Below are positions 5,982 to 6,153 of a stretch of DNA of 6,153 nucleotides, piece after piece; the first letter of the stretch is position 1; each line of letters starts with the position of its first letter. The stretch is from Deltaproteobacteria bacterium. Its GTDB lineage: Bacteria; Desulfobacterota; UBA8473. The position numbers and the translations under genes were made by a program. The notes under the pieces are model-generated. The model was not told where the DNA came from. It searched no databases and saw only the letters and a list, made by a program, of their open reading frames with translations. Where the stretch lies: NCBI GenBank assembly GCA_030643245.1, contig DAOWME010000184.1:1-6153 (forward strand). The letters are read 5' to 3'.

Positions 5982-6066
5982 TTACCTCTTTTTGCCTGAC
6001 ATTACCTAAACATCCTACTATAAAGGACTTTCTCACTTTTACTATTACTTTGACTTACCTCTTTTT
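5982..6066. repeat. Pair of 12-bp direct repeats TTACCTCTTTTT
   Basis: Identical copies at 5982-5993 and 6055-6066, 73 bases apart; both are followed by one variable base and CC, extending the match to 14 of 15. They lie just beyond the truncated tRNA in AT-rich DNA with no gene. The placement suits integrase arm-type binding sites, but that function is not shown by the sequence. Confidence 0.55.
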
Positions 6067-6086
6067 ACCATGATATATTCGTTTAA

Positions 6087-6110
6087 GGTTGGAAATACGG
6101 TTGGAAAAAT
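6087..6110. repeat. Two near-identical 12-bp tandem units starting GGTTGGAAA
   Basis: GGTTGGAAATAC (6087-6098) and GGTTGGAAAAAT (6099-6110) match at 10 of 12 positions. They sit in the AT-rich flank of the tRNA remnant and may be protein-binding iterons or arm sites. The rest of 5975-6153 shows no supportable gene on either strand. Confidence 0.4.
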
Positions 6111-6153
6111 AAATTCCAGCCTTCAAATATCACCAAGAGGGAGGGTACCATCC

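Larger units (their letters stand above)
5923..6110. other. Probable attachment site (att) of an integrative element; element side to the right
   Basis: The tRNA-Glu 3' fragment is joined on one side to a tRNA-type terminator, as in the ancestral gene. On the other side it meets clearly AT-richer DNA carrying short direct repeats (5982-5993/6055-6066 and 6087-6110). When a tyrosine integrase recombines within a tRNA gene, one end of the element keeps a full tRNA and the other keeps only the 3' part next to the original downstream DNA. By that logic the host chromosome is to the left of 5923 and the element is to the right of about 5975. No integrase is visible in the window, so this is inference. 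Confidence 0.6.

Noticed and set aside
5923..6010. Complete tRNA, tRNA with intron, or tmRNA end
   Set aside because: No D arm or acceptor 5' strand complementary to TGGGACT occurs upstream in the window, the anticodon loop is uninterrupted, and tmRNA features are absent.
6045..6071. Eight-codon minus-strand reading MVKRGKSK
   Set aside because: Too short and without a clear ribosome binding site; it overlaps one of the direct repeats.

Overview
The window reads as chromosomal DNA of an anaerobic bacterium. The gene set (MetV-MetF type methylenetetrahydrofolate reductase, a GltD-like flavoprotein with a C-terminal CxxC, an ADP-forming acyl-CoA synthetase alpha subunit, NtrC-like receivers) fits best with Desulfobacterota (deltaproteobacteria: sulfate reducers and syntrophs) or a relative with a Wood-Ljungdahl pathway. 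That placement is inference from gene content; no rRNA or other marker gene is present.

Left block, + strand, 1-2217: the 3' end of an NAD(P)H/FAD oxidoreductase gene, metV (starts inside the previous stop codon, ATGA overlap) and metF. Together they look like the methylene-H4folate to methyl-H4folate step of the Wood-Ljungdahl methyl branch. MetV is the cysteine-rich partner, and the truncated flavoprotein is a candidate electron-input subunit.

Middle block, + strand, 2258-4206: a stand-alone CheY-like receiver and a soluble receiver-PAS-histidine kinase protein. No terminator is visible between metF and these genes, so they may be co-transcribed with the folate genes and form a cytoplasmic signalling pair. 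Their signal and output are unknown.

Right block, - strand, 4322-5731: an ADP-forming acyl-CoA synthetase alpha-type protein (CoA-binding, ligase and phospho-histidine regions, no ATP-grasp beta subunit nearby), convergent with the kinase gene. Its upstream region (5732-5922) holds an array of five degenerate 7-bp repeats inside a larger inverted repeat, then a strong minus-strand intrinsic terminator.

Right end, 5923-6153: the most unusual part. Only the 3' portion of a tRNA-Glu(CTC) is present on the - strand: anticodon arm, variable loop, T arm, acceptor 3' strand and CCA, followed by the terminator. The D arm and acceptor 5' strand are missing, replaced by AT-rich, apparently non-coding DNA with short direct repeats. 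This is the pattern expected at the distal attachment site of an element integrated in a tRNA gene. The element would extend beyond the right edge of the window, and the genes to the left would be host chromosome.
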